Below are positions 15,411 through 22,989 of a DNA stretch of 34,824 bases, in pieces (within the stretch, counting starts at the first letter, position 1; every line of letters starts with the position of its first letter). A model generated the notes under the pieces. It saw only the letters and a program-made list of their open reading frames with translations. It was not told the origin of the DNA and made no database searches. The stretch spans positions 1 to 34,824 of the forward strand of contig CAJUBR010000027.1 in assembly GCA_910584695.1 (NCBI GenBank). Reading direction: 5' to 3'. A program made the position numbers and the translations under genes. Source of the stretch: an uncultured Lachnospiraceae bacterium. Lineage in GTDB: Bacteria; Bacillota; Clostridia; Lachnospirales; Lachnospiraceae.

Positions 15411-16838
15411 ATGATAAATCGTATAGGAAATCTGAATTGTAAGCAGTGTATTCTTATATTGGTAAATGGTATATGTATTATCGCATTTTTTTTGGTGACA
15501 GTTCTTTCCCGTAACGCAGTAAAGAATTTATATTCACAGCAGGAAGCACAAAGATGGGAAAGAAAGAAGAATTCCTATGCCCAAACCAGTGTTTTTATTT
15601 CTCCAGAGAAGAATATGCAGGAGGAAGGGATTGGAAACGTTCGCAGTTCTATCATGGAGACACTTATTGCAGATTCTTTAAATGAAACCAAACATGATGA
15701 AAGAGTCTGGATTGATGCATATAGCGGGGAATGTAAGACAGAAATAAGAAAAGACAGGAATACAATCAGCGTTAGAGCTGTTGGTGTGGGAAATGATTTC
15801 TTTCAGTTCCATCCGCTTAAACTGATTTCAGGCGGATATATTGCCGGAAGTGACTTAAATCATGACAGAATTGTTGTGGATGAGGGAACGGCGTGGACAT
15901 TGTTCGGGTCGAATGACATTATTGGAATGCAGATATGGATAGGAAATGTTCCTTTTATGGTTGCAGGGGTTGTATCCGTAGAAGAGGATACGCTTTCAAA
16001 AACAGCCTATGGAAATGAGAACAGGATTTATGTGTTGTATGATAAATTAAAGCAACAACAGGAAGGATTGAGGATTACCTGTTATGAAGCGGTCATGCCA
16101 AATCCGATTTCTAACTATGCATATTATACAGTAAGAAAAGCATTTGGTCTGGATGAAGAAACAAAAGAAGATGATGCTCAGAAAAAAGAAGAGAATCCAA
16201 TGAATTTTGAGGACTGTGAGGTGCTGGAAAACACCGGAAGGTATACGAATCGTTCTCTGATATCGAAGATAAAAACGTTGAAATTGCAAAGTATGCGTAC
16301 AAACAGTATTGGCTATCCCTATTGGGAAAATATTGCAAGAGTAAAGGAAAGTCAACAGATACGGTATTTTATCATTCGGATTTTGTTACTGGTATTTCCA
16401 TGTATCAGTCTGATTTTTTGGTTATCCTATTTGTGGAAGCACAGGTCATGGACAGCAAAGGATATTTTATTTGGTATAATAGAAAAAATAAAAATGAAAG
16501 GGGAACTGGCAGAGCTGGAATTAGAGGCAATGGAATCTGAAGAGGAAGCAGAAGAAGCGGAATGGGAGGAGGAATCCGAAGAGGAAGCGGAAGAAACGGA
16601 ATGGGAGGAGGAATCCGAAGAGGAAGCGGAAGAAGCAGAATGGGAGGAGGAATCCGAAGAGGAAGCGGAAGAAGCAGAATGGGAGGAGTCCGAAGAGGAA
16701 GCGGAAGAAGCAGAATGGGAGGAAGAATCCGAAGAGGAAGTGGAAGAATTTGAAAGGAAAGAGAAAGCTGAGCATTTGGAAGAGGAAGATGTGAGCGGTG
16801 ATGAAATAAAAGTTGAATCATGGGAAGACATGGTTTAG
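15411..16838 (+). CDS. Half-size MacB-like membrane protein with acidic repeat tail
   Basis: A 475-aa protein. One N-terminal membrane segment (about 12-33) is followed by ~290 extracytoplasmic residues resembling the MacB periplasmic core (VGVGNDFFQFHPLKLISGG, RIVVDEGTAWTLFGSNDIIGMQIWIG, PFMVAGVVSVEEDT). A second membrane segment lies near 325-347. The three-helix FtsX transmembrane block that should follow is missing. It is replaced by a cytoplasmic tail of ~125 residues made of Glu-rich 13-residue repeats. It is thus not a complete permease; it may be a sensor, a scaffold or an accessory to the adaptor encoded just before it. The start ATG has GGTGGGAAAAGGAT nearby. The function is unknown. 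Confidence 0.7.
   Translation: MINRIGNLNCKQCILILVNGICIIAFFLVTVLSRNAVKNLYSQQEAQRWERKKNSYAQTSVFISPEKNMQEEGIGNVRSSIMETLIADSLNETKHDERVWIDAYSGECKTEIRKDRNTISVRAVGVGNDFFQFHPLKLISGGYIAGSDLNHDRIVVDEGTAWTLFGSNDIIGMQIWIGNVPFMVAGVVSVEEDTLSKTAYGNENRIYVLYDKLKQQQEGLRITCYEAVMPNPISNYAYYTVRKAFGLDEETKEDDAQKKEENPMNFEDCEVLENTGRYTNRSLISKIKTLKLQSMRTNSIGYPYWENIARVKESQQIRYFIIRILLLVFPCISLIFWLSYLWKHRSWTAKDILFGIIEKIKMKGELAELELEAMESEEEAEEAEWEEESEEEAEETEWEEESEEEAEEAEWEEESEEEAEEAEWEESEEEAEEAEWEEESEEEVEEFERKEKAEHLEEEDVSGDEIKVESWEDMV
16533..16763 (+). repeat. In-frame tandem repeat, 39-bp unit (13 residues)
   Basis: Units run 16533-16571, 16572-16610, 16611-16649, 16650-16685 (3 bp shorter), 16686-16724 and a decayed sixth 16725-16763. 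The coded consensus is ESEEEAEEAEWEE, with one Trp per unit except the last. All length change is in multiples of three, so the frame is preserved. Near-identical DNA between units implies recent slippage or recombination. The open frames on the opposite strand here are by-products of the repeat. Confidence 0.9.
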
Positions 16839-16864
16839 ATAAATGCGGACAAAGAGGGTATGAG

Positions 16865-17551
16865 ATGGGCGAAAAGATTTTATTGGTAGAAGATGATTTT
16901 GCACTGGCAATGGGGACGGAGTATGCACTGCAGGCGGAAGGGTATCATGTAATTCATGCAGGGAACATTGACAGTGCAAGAAAGTCATTAGAACAGCAGC
17001 CGGATTTGATTTTATTAGATGTGATGCTTCCGGATGGAACCGGGTTTGATTTTTGCCGGGAAATCAGGGAGGCTAATTTACAGGTACCCGTTATTTTTTT
17101 GACTGCGGTGGGAGAGGAAGCGAATATTGTGCAGGGACTGGAAATCGGTGCAGATGACTATGTAACAAAGCCCTACCGGGTAAAGGAGCTTCTTTCCAGA
17201 ATTGCAGCGAATATCAGACGGTCGCATTATATGAAGAATGAAATATCGGACGTGTATTATTTTGGAAGCCACCGGTTTATAATAAAAGAATTCCGCCTGC
17301 TTTATAATAACCAGATAGTAGACTGCACCCCCTGTGAATTAAGACTGCTGAAGGAATTGGTGCAGAATGAGGGGGTCGTGTTGACGAGAAATCGGTTGTT
17401 GGAGCGATTGTATGATGCAGAAGAAAATTTTGTAGACGACAATACACTTTCGGTATATATGAGACGGTTAAGGAGTAAACTTTTGGAAGATGCAGAGTGG
17501 ATAGAGACGGTTCGTGGTGTGGGATATCGTTTTAAAAAGCGGGGAATATAA
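16865..17551 (+). CDS. OmpR/PhoB-family response regulator
   Basis: A 228-aa two-component regulator. The receiver domain has acidic pocket VEDD (9-11), phospho-acceptor Asp52 in ILLDVMLPDG, the switch Thr in FLTA, and Lys in VTKPY. The C-terminal winged-helix DNA-binding domain (about 130-228) ends SVYMRRLRSKLL ... TVRGVGYRF. I prefer ATG 16865, with GAGGG at 16854-16858, over the in-frame ATG at 16820, which would overlap the upstream gene and add a non-domain extension. It is followed 2 bp later by its histidine kinase. Likely targets are the dyad upstream of the FtsX operon and perhaps the lipoprotein promoters. Confidence 0.93.
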   Translation: MGEKILLVEDDFALAMGTEYALQAEGYHVIHAGNIDSARKSLEQQPDLILLDVMLPDGTGFDFCREIREANLQVPVIFLTAVGEEANIVQGLEIGADDYVTKPYRVKELLSRIAANIRRSHYMKNEISDVYYFGSHRFIIKEFRLLYNNQIVDCTPCELRLLKELVQNEGVVLTRNRLLERLYDAEENFVDDNTLSVYMRRLRSKLLEDAEWIETVRGVGYRFKKRGI

Positions 17552-17553
17552 AA

Positions 17554-18585
17554 GTGCGGAGCAACTATGAACGGAACAAATTTAAAAGGAATTATATATT
17601 GGTTTCGGCTGTATTTCTTCTTACTGGTTTTATCTGGGGTCTTATAATTTTTGATGGTGAATTCTTAAAAGCGGCAGGTACAGCGGGAATTGTATTGCTG
17701 TTTGATATCATTCTTTATGTTGTAGCATATAGGGCATTAGACAGTGTGTTTAAGGAAATGGAACATGTTTCCAGGGTTATGACGAATGTTATTGAAAGAG
17801 AAGAGGAACCTCCTTTGGAAGAATATAAGGAGGGAACGATTGGAATATTATATACCAATTTTTATAAAATGGTAAATGCACTGCAGGAAAGTAAAAACAG
17901 GGAAATGGATGAAAAAATATTTCTGCGGGATATTATCTCTGATATTTCTCACCAGTTAAAGACACCATTGGCATCTTTGATGGTCTTTATGGAACTGCTT
18001 GACGGTGACAAATTAGAGGACGAGAAAAAGAAGAAACAGATTATAACAGAGGCAGCAAATCAGTTAAATCGTATGGAATGGATGGTATTATCCATGCTAA
18101 AGCTTGCACGGATTGAAGCCGGAGCAATTCAGTTTCAGAAACAGGAGTTGTATTTGGAACCGCTATTGTTACAGGCGGCAGAGGGAGTGCAGTTTCTGGT
18201 TAAAAGTAGAAAGCAGCAGCTTGCCATAAAATGTGACTCTGATATCTTGATACATTGTGACGGGGACTGGCTGGTGGAAGCGGTTATCAATCTGTTAAAA
18301 AATGCATCGGACTATTCCGGGGAGAGAAAATCAATTTGCGTAGAAACGGAACAAACCCCGGTTTATACACGAATTTATATAAAGGATGAAGGAACCGGAA
18401 TTCCGGAGTCAGAGATTCCCAATATTTTTAAACGGTTTTACAGAGTGCATCAGGAGGTCAATCCAAACAGTGTCGGAATCGGGCTTTCCCTCACAAAATC
18501 CATTATTGAAGGAATGGGAGGCAGTATCGGGGTTCGGAGTGAAGAAGGAAAATATACATGGTTTATTATAACCTTTGTAAAGTAG
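17554..18585 (+). CDS. Intramembrane-sensing-type histidine kinase
   Basis: A 343-aa kinase starting at GTG (17554), with GGGGA about 10 bases upstream; no alternative ATG is in frame nearby. Two membrane segments (about 13-33 and 43-62) are joined by only ~10 external residues, so there is no extracellular sensor domain, as in BceS-like kinases that sense through a transporter. The phospho-acceptor is His133 in SDISHQLKTPLASL. The N box is VINLLKNAS, G1 is DEGTGIPESE, the F box is IFKRFYR and G2 is GIGLSLTKSIIEGMGG. It is coupled to the response regulator (2-bp gap). The context suggests it reads the state of the neighbouring ABC machinery. Confidence 0.93.
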   Translation: MRSNYERNKFKRNYILVSAVFLLTGFIWGLIIFDGEFLKAAGTAGIVLLFDIILYVVAYRALDSVFKEMEHVSRVMTNVIEREEEPPLEEYKEGTIGILYTNFYKMVNALQESKNREMDEKIFLRDIISDISHQLKTPLASLMVFMELLDGDKLEDEKKKKQIITEAANQLNRMEWMVLSMLKLARIEAGAIQFQKQELYLEPLLLQAAEGVQFLVKSRKQQLAIKCDSDILIHCDGDWLVEAVINLLKNASDYSGERKSICVETEQTPVYTRIYIKDEGTGIPESEIPNIFKRFYRVHQEVNPNSVGIGLSLTKSIIEGMGGSIGVRSEEGKYTWFIITFVK

Positions 18586-18588
18586 GAT

Positions 18589-18644
18589 TCTTACAAAACC
18601 GTAAGATAAATTGTCATGTGACAGTAATATGAAAGAATTATAAT
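18589..18644 (+). promoter_or_regulatory. Dyad operator and -10 element upstream of the FtsX operon
   Basis: A perfect inverted repeat TCTTAC-N6-GTAAGA (18589-18606) is followed by a second, TGTCA-TG-TGACA (18612-18623), and then a perfect TATAAT (18639-18644). No good -35 is at the right distance. That pattern, a good -10 with upstream dyads in place of a -35, is typical of an activator-dependent promoter served by an OmpR-type regulator such as the one encoded just upstream. The binding assignment is inference. Confidence 0.5.
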
Positions 18645-18680
18645 GAGTATAACTTGAAGATCAGGTTATACTCTTTTTTT
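18645..18680 (+). terminator. Intrinsic terminator after the histidine kinase
   Basis: A perfect 9-bp stem GAGTATAAC (18645-18653) and GTTATACTC (18665-18673), with an 11-nt loop, is followed by seven T residues. It closes the lipoprotein-to-kinase transcript. The -10 element TATAAT directly abuts the 5' arm, so a transcript started there would lack most of that arm and escape this terminator. Confidence 0.85.
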
Positions 18681-18776
18681 GACAAATATCCAATGAATAA
18701 CAATATGTATGGTATCGGATAAAGAGTAGGGTAGCAATCAAATATTATTTTTTATCATTAACAAAAGGGGGATATT

Positions 18777-21212
18777 ATGGAAGACTACAAAGAACTATCG
18801 ATTCGATATTTAAAGTTGAATAAGAGAAGAAGTATAGTGACGGTTCTTGGCGTGGCAACAGCGGTTATGGTGCTATATCTTCTTTTAAACCTTGGGTGGA
18901 GCAGGCTTTTAAAAGAAAGAAAGGATTTAAGACAGACACAGGATTATGAGATCGTTTTGTTTACAGAAACAGGAGAACAGATTGAACAGATTACGGGGGA
19001 TGACAGGGTAGAGAGTGCTTTGGTGGGACAATATCACGATGATGATTATTATAATCCGAAAACGTATCAGAATGCACTATACATTAATACAAAGAATCCT
19101 TATCGGTTAAAAAAGATTTTTGATCAGCTTTGCAGCACCTATGGTGTAGAAGGAGAACTAAATATACCAATGGCAAGAACTTATCTGCAGGGCGAGGATG
19201 GAAGTTTAATAGAAGTTATAATTCCACTCTCTTTACTCGTTTCTTTCATTTTTGCTATTTTTGGAGTGGGAATTGTAAGGAATTCTATTCAGATGTCGAT
19301 GTTAGAGCAGATTAAAGATTATGGTAATCTGCGGTGTATTGGAGCCACAAAGGGACAGTTAAAAACAGTGGTTTACATAGAGGGAGTTGTTTTGGAGATA
19401 ATTGGAATTGTTATAGGAGTGTTGGCGGGGACAATGGTCAGTGTGATAATCGGTCATCTTCTTAAATGGGATGCTGGGTTTCATTTTATACCGGTAGTAC
19501 CACTTAGCATTGCATTTTTAGGGGATCTATTCTTTGCTATGGAAGAAAACTGCAAAGTGATTGTAAATATGTCACCGGTTAGTGCGATAAGAGGAGAATA
19601 CAGAATCCGTAAAGAAAAGATAAAAGTGAGAAAACAGAGTGTTTTTGGGAAGCTATTCGGTATAGAAGGAGACTATGCCTATAAGAGTATCATGCGAAAT
19701 CCGGGAAGGTTTCATAGAACAGTATGGGCACTTGCGATTGGAATTGGTGGGTTTGTTGCAATTGCAGGAGTGGGAAGCTCCTTAAACAGTTGGATAGAGA
19801 AAGAAAAAGAACGGAACAAATATTTTCAAGTGTTTTTTGAAGCCATTAAGGACCCCATGTCAAGTATAACTCAATCAGTGGATGAGATAAAAAGCAGTCT
19901 TCCATCTGCGGGCGAATTGGAAGCCATTACCAATTTGGAGGAAGTAACAGAGGCAAAAAGAATCTATAGTACCAATGTTTTTGTTCGTGATGTACAGGCA
20001 GTTGAAGAAATGTATACCCAGGAATATCTGGAGGAATCAGGAAGGGGTTCGATAAGGCAGAGAATTAAAGAGGAGAAAAAGGAGGAAGAGAATGCGATTA
20101 TATGTATGAATCTACTGGCATCTATTTCCTGTTATGGATATGATGAGGAGGATTATCGGAGATATGAGAAGGTGTTAATCGATGGAACTTTGGATGTCAG
20201 TGAAAATGGTCTGGTATTGGTAAATGGCGGTAATATTTTTAAAGACAATACAATGAGGATGATCGAATATATAGATGTGAATTTCACAAATTATAAGGTG
20301 GGTGATACGATTGATATAGTAGATATGGCAAAATTGCGTTCCATTGTAAAAGAGAGAATAGATGCAATATCAAAAGAGTACGAAGAAGAAAAAGAGAAAC
20401 TTTCCGACAAATCAAAGAAAGAGGATGCAGCAGTGGAAAATCTGCAGGAGGAATTAGAGAAGCAGTATTGGACTCAAAAGCAACAGGCAGCTTTTGAATG
20501 CTGGAAGGAGTTGGTTGCTGCAGGAGAATACAAGACGTATACAATTGAAGGAATTGTCAGTGAGGATGTAAACCGCGGGTATATGGAAGACAAAATGTTT
20601 ATATTGCCCCTGGACAAATATTATAAATTTACAGATACCGATGAATCTATGATTACCGGAATGCAGTACCATTTTGATAAATTTCCAGTTGACAAATTTA
20701 TGCGTGTTAGTGATACTTATCGCTCGGAATTTGAAGGAGCTACAAGTAGTGATTATGATACTTCTGAGTATCCGAGCATGATGGCAATGATAGAATCTAT
20801 GAAAAAATGGTTATATGGTTTTATGTTGGTGGTTATTTTTATTACAATGATGCTTTCCTTTAATATTATTAATACTTCAGCCAGCAGTCTGCATTTAAGG
20901 CGAAAAGAATTTGCACAGTTAAGAGTGATTGGAATTTCAAAAAAGCGTCTGATGAAAGCAGTATTGTTAGAAGGTGTGATTACATCAGTTATGGCAAACA
21001 TAATAGGAATTGTTTTGGGAAGTATCGTTAGCGGCGGAGTCTTTACTTTTGTAATAAGTTATATGGATGGCGGTATACAATATTCTTTCCCGTTTGCGGC
21101 AGTGATATTCGGTATATTCATTTCATCCCTGATTACCTGTGGTTCCCTTTATGTACCTTTAAAGGGATTAAAGCAGGATATGGCAAGCGATCTGTCCATT
21201 GGTGGAGATTGA
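18777..21212 (+). CDS. Large FtsX/MacB-type ABC permease
   Basis: An 811-aa membrane protein with two FtsX-like modules. Module 1: a membrane segment near 18-40, a short ~105-residue external domain, then three segments (about 147-170, 198-228, 233-256). Module 2: a segment near 312-335, a large ~355-residue external domain with a charged coiled-coil stretch (about 535-580), then three segments (about 695-720, 740-765, 775-800). LRCIGATKGQLK and LRVIGISKKRLM are the cytoplasmic coupling-helix motifs. Ribosome site AAAGGGGGAT precedes the ATG. The ATPase gene follows. Such proteins mostly use ATP for mechanotransmission, peptide export or resistance rather than import. The substrate is unknown. 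Confidence 0.88.
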   Translation: MEDYKELSIRYLKLNKRRSIVTVLGVATAVMVLYLLLNLGWSRLLKERKDLRQTQDYEIVLFTETGEQIEQITGDDRVESALVGQYHDDDYYNPKTYQNALYINTKNPYRLKKIFDQLCSTYGVEGELNIPMARTYLQGEDGSLIEVIIPLSLLVSFIFAIFGVGIVRNSIQMSMLEQIKDYGNLRCIGATKGQLKTVVYIEGVVLEIIGIVIGVLAGTMVSVIIGHLLKWDAGFHFIPVVPLSIAFLGDLFFAMEENCKVIVNMSPVSAIRGEYRIRKEKIKVRKQSVFGKLFGIEGDYAYKSIMRNPGRFHRTVWALAIGIGGFVAIAGVGSSLNSWIEKEKERNKYFQVFFEAIKDPMSSITQSVDEIKSSLPSAGELEAITNLEEVTEAKRIYSTNVFVRDVQAVEEMYTQEYLEESGRGSIRQRIKEEKKEEENAIICMNLLASISCYGYDEEDYRRYEKVLIDGTLDVSENGLVLVNGGNIFKDNTMRMIEYIDVNFTNYKVGDTIDIVDMAKLRSIVKERIDAISKEYEEEKEKLSDKSKKEDAAVENLQEELEKQYWTQKQQAAFECWKELVAAGEYKTYTIEGIVSEDVNRGYMEDKMFILPLDKYYKFTDTDESMITGMQYHFDKFPVDKFMRVSDTYRSEFEGATSSDYDTSEYPSMMAMIESMKKWLYGFMLVVIFITMMLSFNIINTSASSLHLRRKEFAQLRVIGISKKRLMKAVLLEGVITSVMANIIGIVLGSIVSGGVFTFVISYMDGGIQYSFPFAAVIFGIFISSLITCGSLYVPLKGLKQDMASDLSIGGD

Positions 21213-21266
21213 ATGAAAATGATTGGCTGGAAAAATATAAGGAGCCTGAAGTTTATTATGAAATAA
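21213..21266 (+). pseudogene. 17-codon open frame resembling a permease N-terminus
   Basis: The ATG directly follows the TGA of the large permease gene, with GGTGGAG upstream. The 17-residue product (MKMIGWKNIRSLKFIMK) looks like the cytoplasmic start of FtsX-family permeases. It stops at TAA and the ATPase gene begins 35 bp later. It may be the stump of a deleted permease gene or just chance. Confidence 0.25.
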
Positions 21267-21301
21267 GAAAAAATAATTGACAAAACAGGGAGGAATCAAT
21301 A

Positions 21302-21967
21302 ATGGATATTGTGACAATGGAAAATGTAACAAAGGTATATGGTGAAAATGAAACAAGAGTATGGGGTATTCATAATGTGAGTATGACGGTACAGCAGGGA
21401 GAGATTTTGGCGATTGTTGGAGCGTCCGGTTCGGGAAAATCTACGCTGTTACATATTATGGGAGGAGTGGATACACCGACCAGTGGGAAAGTTGTGGTAG
21501 ACGGTAAAGATATTACACAGTTAAACGATGAACAGATGTCTGTGTTTCGAAGAAGAAAGATTGGTTTTGTATTTCAGGCATATCATTTGATTCCGGTATT
21601 ATCCGTGGAGGAAAATATTACAATGCCTATTTTATTAGATCATAGAAAGCCGGAAAAAGAGTATATTGAACATATTATGGAACTTCTGGGGCTGAAGGAC
21701 CGAAGAAAACATCTGCCGAACCAGCTTTCCGGTGGCCAGCAGCAAAGAGCTGCGATTGCAAGGGCGCTGGCAAACAGACCGTCTTTAATTCTTGCAGATG
21801 AACCTACCGGGGCATTGGATTCAAAAAACGGTAATGAAGTGATTACCTTGCTGCAGAATTCCGTAAAGCAGTTAAATCAGACACTGGTTCTGATTACACA
21901 TAATCTTGATTTGGCAAGGGAAGCAGACCGGATGGTCAAATTAGCAGACGGGGAGATTGTGGAATAG
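21302..21967 (+). CDS. ABC transporter ATPase, LolD/MacB type
   Basis: A 221-aa nucleotide-binding subunit with all motifs: Walker A GASGSGKST (40-48), Q-loop VFQAYHLIPVLSVEEN, signature LSGGQQQRAAIARAL, Walker B LILADEPTGALDS and H-loop LITHNLD. Length and the GGVDTPTSG/LVLITHN style match the MacB/LolD/FtsE exporter class, not the MalK class, so it should serve the FtsX-type permeases on either side rather than the importer permeases. AGGGAGG precedes the ATG. It ends 63 bp before the NEW3-like gene. Confidence 0.95.
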   Translation: MDIVTMENVTKVYGENETRVWGIHNVSMTVQQGEILAIVGASGSGKSTLLHIMGGVDTPTSGKVVVDGKDITQLNDEQMSVFRRRKIGFVFQAYHLIPVLSVEENITMPILLDHRKPEKEYIEHIMELLGLKDRRKHLPNQLSGGQQQRAAIARALANRPSLILADEPTGALDSKNGNEVITLLQNSVKQLNQTLVLITHNLDLAREADRMVKLADGEIVE

Positions 21968-22030
21968 CGGAGGGATGTAGAATTGTTGCAGCAGATCGGA
22001 TGGGATGGCTGGCAAGAAGGAGGAAAAGTA

Positions 22031-22936
22031 ATGAAGAAAATAATGAGTGTACTTATATGCATATGTCTTGGGATTTTAGTGAATGTCAATGTGACGGAGG
22101 CAGTGACACCAAGAGTAATGGTATCGGATTATTCCGTAAAGGAAGGAGAGGTAATCGCAGGAAAAGAGTTTACGCTTACAATAATGCTTAAAAATACAGC
22201 AGTCAGGACAGTAAAAAATATTAAACTTTCTATCAGTACAGAAAATGGAGAGCTGCTTCCTGCGGCAGGTGCGGGGACTGCCTATGTGAATCAGATAGAA
22301 GGAGACTCAGAAGAAAAAGTTGTCTTCAAAATGAGGGCTGCAAATGGATTAGAGGAAAAAGCATATAAGCTTTCCTTAAAGACAGAATATGAAAGCAGTG
22401 GAGGTATGGAATATACGGTAGAGGACGCTGTTTTTATTCCAGTTTCTTTAGAACAGAGATTGTCCGTTACAGATATTTTCATGGAAGACGAACCGGAATT
22501 AGGGGATACGGTGGAGATTAGTGCAGAGGTGAACAACTTAGGAGAGGGAACATTGTATAATGTATCTGCCAGTGTGAAAGGGGATAATTTAAAGGAGCAG
22601 GAAAGCTATGTAGGGAATATTGAATCCGGAAAAAAAGGTACAATAGACTTCCTGACAAAGGCGGTCGGGGTAAGCCAAGGCGATAAATGTGAGAATCAGA
22701 TTATTGTTTCTTATGAGGATAAGGCCGGGAATGTTTATAAGAAAGAAATGGATCTTATGGTTAATGTATTAGAGCCCGTTTATGAAAATCTGGAAAAAGT
22801 AAAAGAAAAAACAGATCATTCCCCGATGATCAAGAGAATTACCGGAATATTAATCGTCATTGTGGTTATTTTGATTATGGTATTTCTATACCAAAAAAGA
22901 AAAAAGAGAAAGCAGCAGATTTTAGATGAGTTTTAG
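22031..22936 (+). CDS. Secreted, membrane-anchored NEW3/CARDB-like protein
   Basis: A 301-aa protein. ATG 22031 is chosen because AAGGAGG (22016-22022) precedes it and translation from there begins with a clean signal peptide (MKKIMSVLICICLGILVNVNV, cleavage likely after TEA). Two Ig-like beta domains follow (about 30-130 and 135-255); GKEFTLTIMLKNTAVRTVKN and LGDTVEISAEVNNLGEGTLYN are typical of COG1361/NEW3-type domains. A C-terminal membrane segment (about 271-287) and a basic cytoplasmic end (KRKKRKQQ) anchor it. Proteins of this kind often sit between MacB-like ATPase and permease genes in clostridia and may extend the exporter across the wall. The exact role is unknown. Confidence 0.75.
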   Translation: MKKIMSVLICICLGILVNVNVTEAVTPRVMVSDYSVKEGEVIAGKEFTLTIMLKNTAVRTVKNIKLSISTENGELLPAAGAGTAYVNQIEGDSEEKVVFKMRAANGLEEKAYKLSLKTEYESSGGMEYTVEDAVFIPVSLEQRLSVTDIFMEDEPELGDTVEISAEVNNLGEGTLYNVSASVKGDNLKEQESYVGNIESGKKGTIDFLTKAVGVSQGDKCENQIIVSYEDKAGNVYKKEMDLMVNVLEPVYENLEKVKEKTDHSPMIKRITGILIVIVVILIMVFLYQKRKKRKQQILDEF

Positions 22937-22989
22937 CAGATGAAACCGGTGCATTGTGGATGGAAAGGTGGAAGAATGGAGATGAATTT

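Noticed and set aside
16405..16831. Long overlapping open frames on both strands across the acidic repeat
   Set aside because: A 39-bp repeat without stops keeps several frames open at once. Only the plus-strand frame from 15411 has a start, domains and operon fit.
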